Origin: Nitrospiria bacterium
GTDB taxonomy: Bacteria > Nitrospirota > Nitrospiria > Nitrospirales > UBA8639
DNA: 5,188 bases
NCBI GenBank assembly: GCA_030430725.1
Contig: JAUIKP010000277.1
Coordinates: 1-5,188 of the forward strand
Reading direction: 5' to 3'
Positions within the stretch are counted from its first letter, which is position 1. Every line of letters starts with the position of its first letter. The notes beneath the pieces were generated by a model. The model was not told the origin of the DNA. It ran no database searches and saw only the letters and a program-made list of their open reading frames with translations. This document shows, in pieces, positions 4,502 through 5,188 of the stretch. The position numbers and the translations under genes were made by a program.

Positions 4502-5188
4502 TCATGAGCCTTTACGGGAACGATTCATTGGATTTCTCACGATAATAGTATCTTCACGCTTGGAACCGGTCGAGATCATATCAATGCGGCATCCGGTTAG
4601 TTCCTCAATTCTGGCCAAATACCGTTTAGCAGCAGACGGGAGACTTCGATACGACTTCAAACCCGACGTTTCGACTGTCCACCCTTTCCATCGTTCATAC
4701 ACCGGCTCACACCCGGCCAACACTTGCAAATCTCCTGGCATTTCCTTGTGGAGTTTCCCCTGATATCGGTATCCGGTACAAATTTTCAATTCTTTGCAGC
4801 CATCCAGCACATCCAACTTAGTAATGGCCAATGAGGTCAGTCCGTTAATTCGAACAGCATAACGCAATAATACCATATCCAGCCAGCCACACCGGCGGGC
4901 TCGACCTGTTGTTGAGCCATATTCGTTCCCACGCTGCATCAGTTGCTGACCCATTTCATCCATCAACTCTGTCGGAAACGGACCTCCCCCCACTCGGGTG
5001 GTGTAGGCCTTGGTCACACCCAGGACTCCTGTAATTGTAGTGGGGCCGACCCCACTGCCGGTGCACGCCCCACCCGAGCACGAACTCGAAGATGTCACAT
5101 AGGGATAGGTCCCAAAATCCACATCTAAATGGGTCCCTTGCGCACCTTCAAATAACACCCGTTTCTCTCGCTCAAAGGCCCGGTCCAG
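4502..5188 (-). CDS. purA: Adenylosuccinate synthetase, C-terminal half
   Basis: Partial gene: the frame is open from the right edge to the TGA at 4502-4504, giving the last 228 residues of a protein usually about 430 long. The enzyme joins IMP and aspartate using GTP to make adenylosuccinate, the first committed step to AMP, in the cytoplasm. Visible family motifs in order are FEGAQGT and DFGTYPYVTSS (the Gln and Thr are 15 apart, like the IMP-binding Gln224 and Thr239 of the E. coli enzyme), TGSGVGP, TRVGGGPFPTEL, STTGRARRCGW (substrate-loop Arg residues), the GTP-base motif TKLDVLDG, and near the end RIEELTGCRIDMISTGSKRED. The codon for Val in 'RVLFEGAQG' is a GTG that could be mistaken for a start, but the frame clearly continues upstream. 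The segment after VTSS reads SSCSGGAC where many homologues have Asn first; Ser also occurs there. The N-terminal P-loop-like GDEGKGK region is outside the window. Confidence 0.96.
   Translation of the reverse strand: MDRAFEREKRVLFEGAQGTHLDVDFGTYPYVTSSSSCSGGACTGSGVGPTTITGVLGVTKAYTTRVGGGPFPTELMDEMGQQLMQRGNEYGSTTGRARRCGWLDMVLLRYAVRINGLTSLAITKLDVLDGCKELKICTGYRYQGKLHKEMPGDLQVLAGCEPVYERWKGWTVETSGLKSYRSLPSAAKRYLARIEELTGCRIDMISTGSKREDTIIVRNPMNRSRKGS

Noticed and set aside
5156..5158. GTG as the start of a short purA-like gene
   Set aside because: The frame continues upstream to the window edge with residues typical of the region before GAQGT, so this is an internal valine of a longer purA.

Overview
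The window looks like an ordinary chromosomal stretch of a Gram-negative-type bacterium with about 50% GC. Protein style (the PurA C-terminal half, the HDOD-plus-GAF-like protein and the MinD-like ATPase tail) reminds me of Nitrospirota, perhaps a Nitrospira relative. That is an impression from memory, not a measured placement. I see no insertion sequence, CRISPR array, phage gene or toxin-antitoxin pair.

Layout from left to right: (1) the C-terminal tail of a MinD/ParA-family ATPase on + (2-250, truncated by the window edge); (2) a convergent gene on - (407-1162) for a SWIM zinc-finger protein with a C-terminal coiled coil; (3) a divergent control region (about 1163-1346) with a candidate - strand promoter, a dyad over its -10 box and a leader hairpin; (4) a + strand gene (1347-2918) for a 523-residue HDOD protein with a GAF-like C-terminal domain; (5) a convergent - strand gene (3105-3809) for an uncharacterised multi-pass membrane protein with a conserved-looking acidic intramembrane motif; (6) about 540 bases without a convincing gene (3810-4350), which hold a candidate promoter and leader for the membrane protein and several inverted repeats; (7) tRNA-Lys(UUU) on - with a clear promoter; (8) the C-terminal half of purA on - (4502 to the right edge).

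The genes do not form one operon: orientation changes at almost every junction. purA (AMP synthesis) and tRNA-Lys are housekeeping. The HDOD-GAF-like and SWIM proteins are probably regulatory or adaptor proteins that share a divergent control region, but no common pathway can be read from the sequence. The observations most worth checking are a terminator-like hairpin on the + strand inside the membrane-protein gene, which could end antisense transcripts coming from the HDOD gene; the long structured leader of the membrane-protein gene; and the membrane protein family itself. I found no convincing new multi-gene system.
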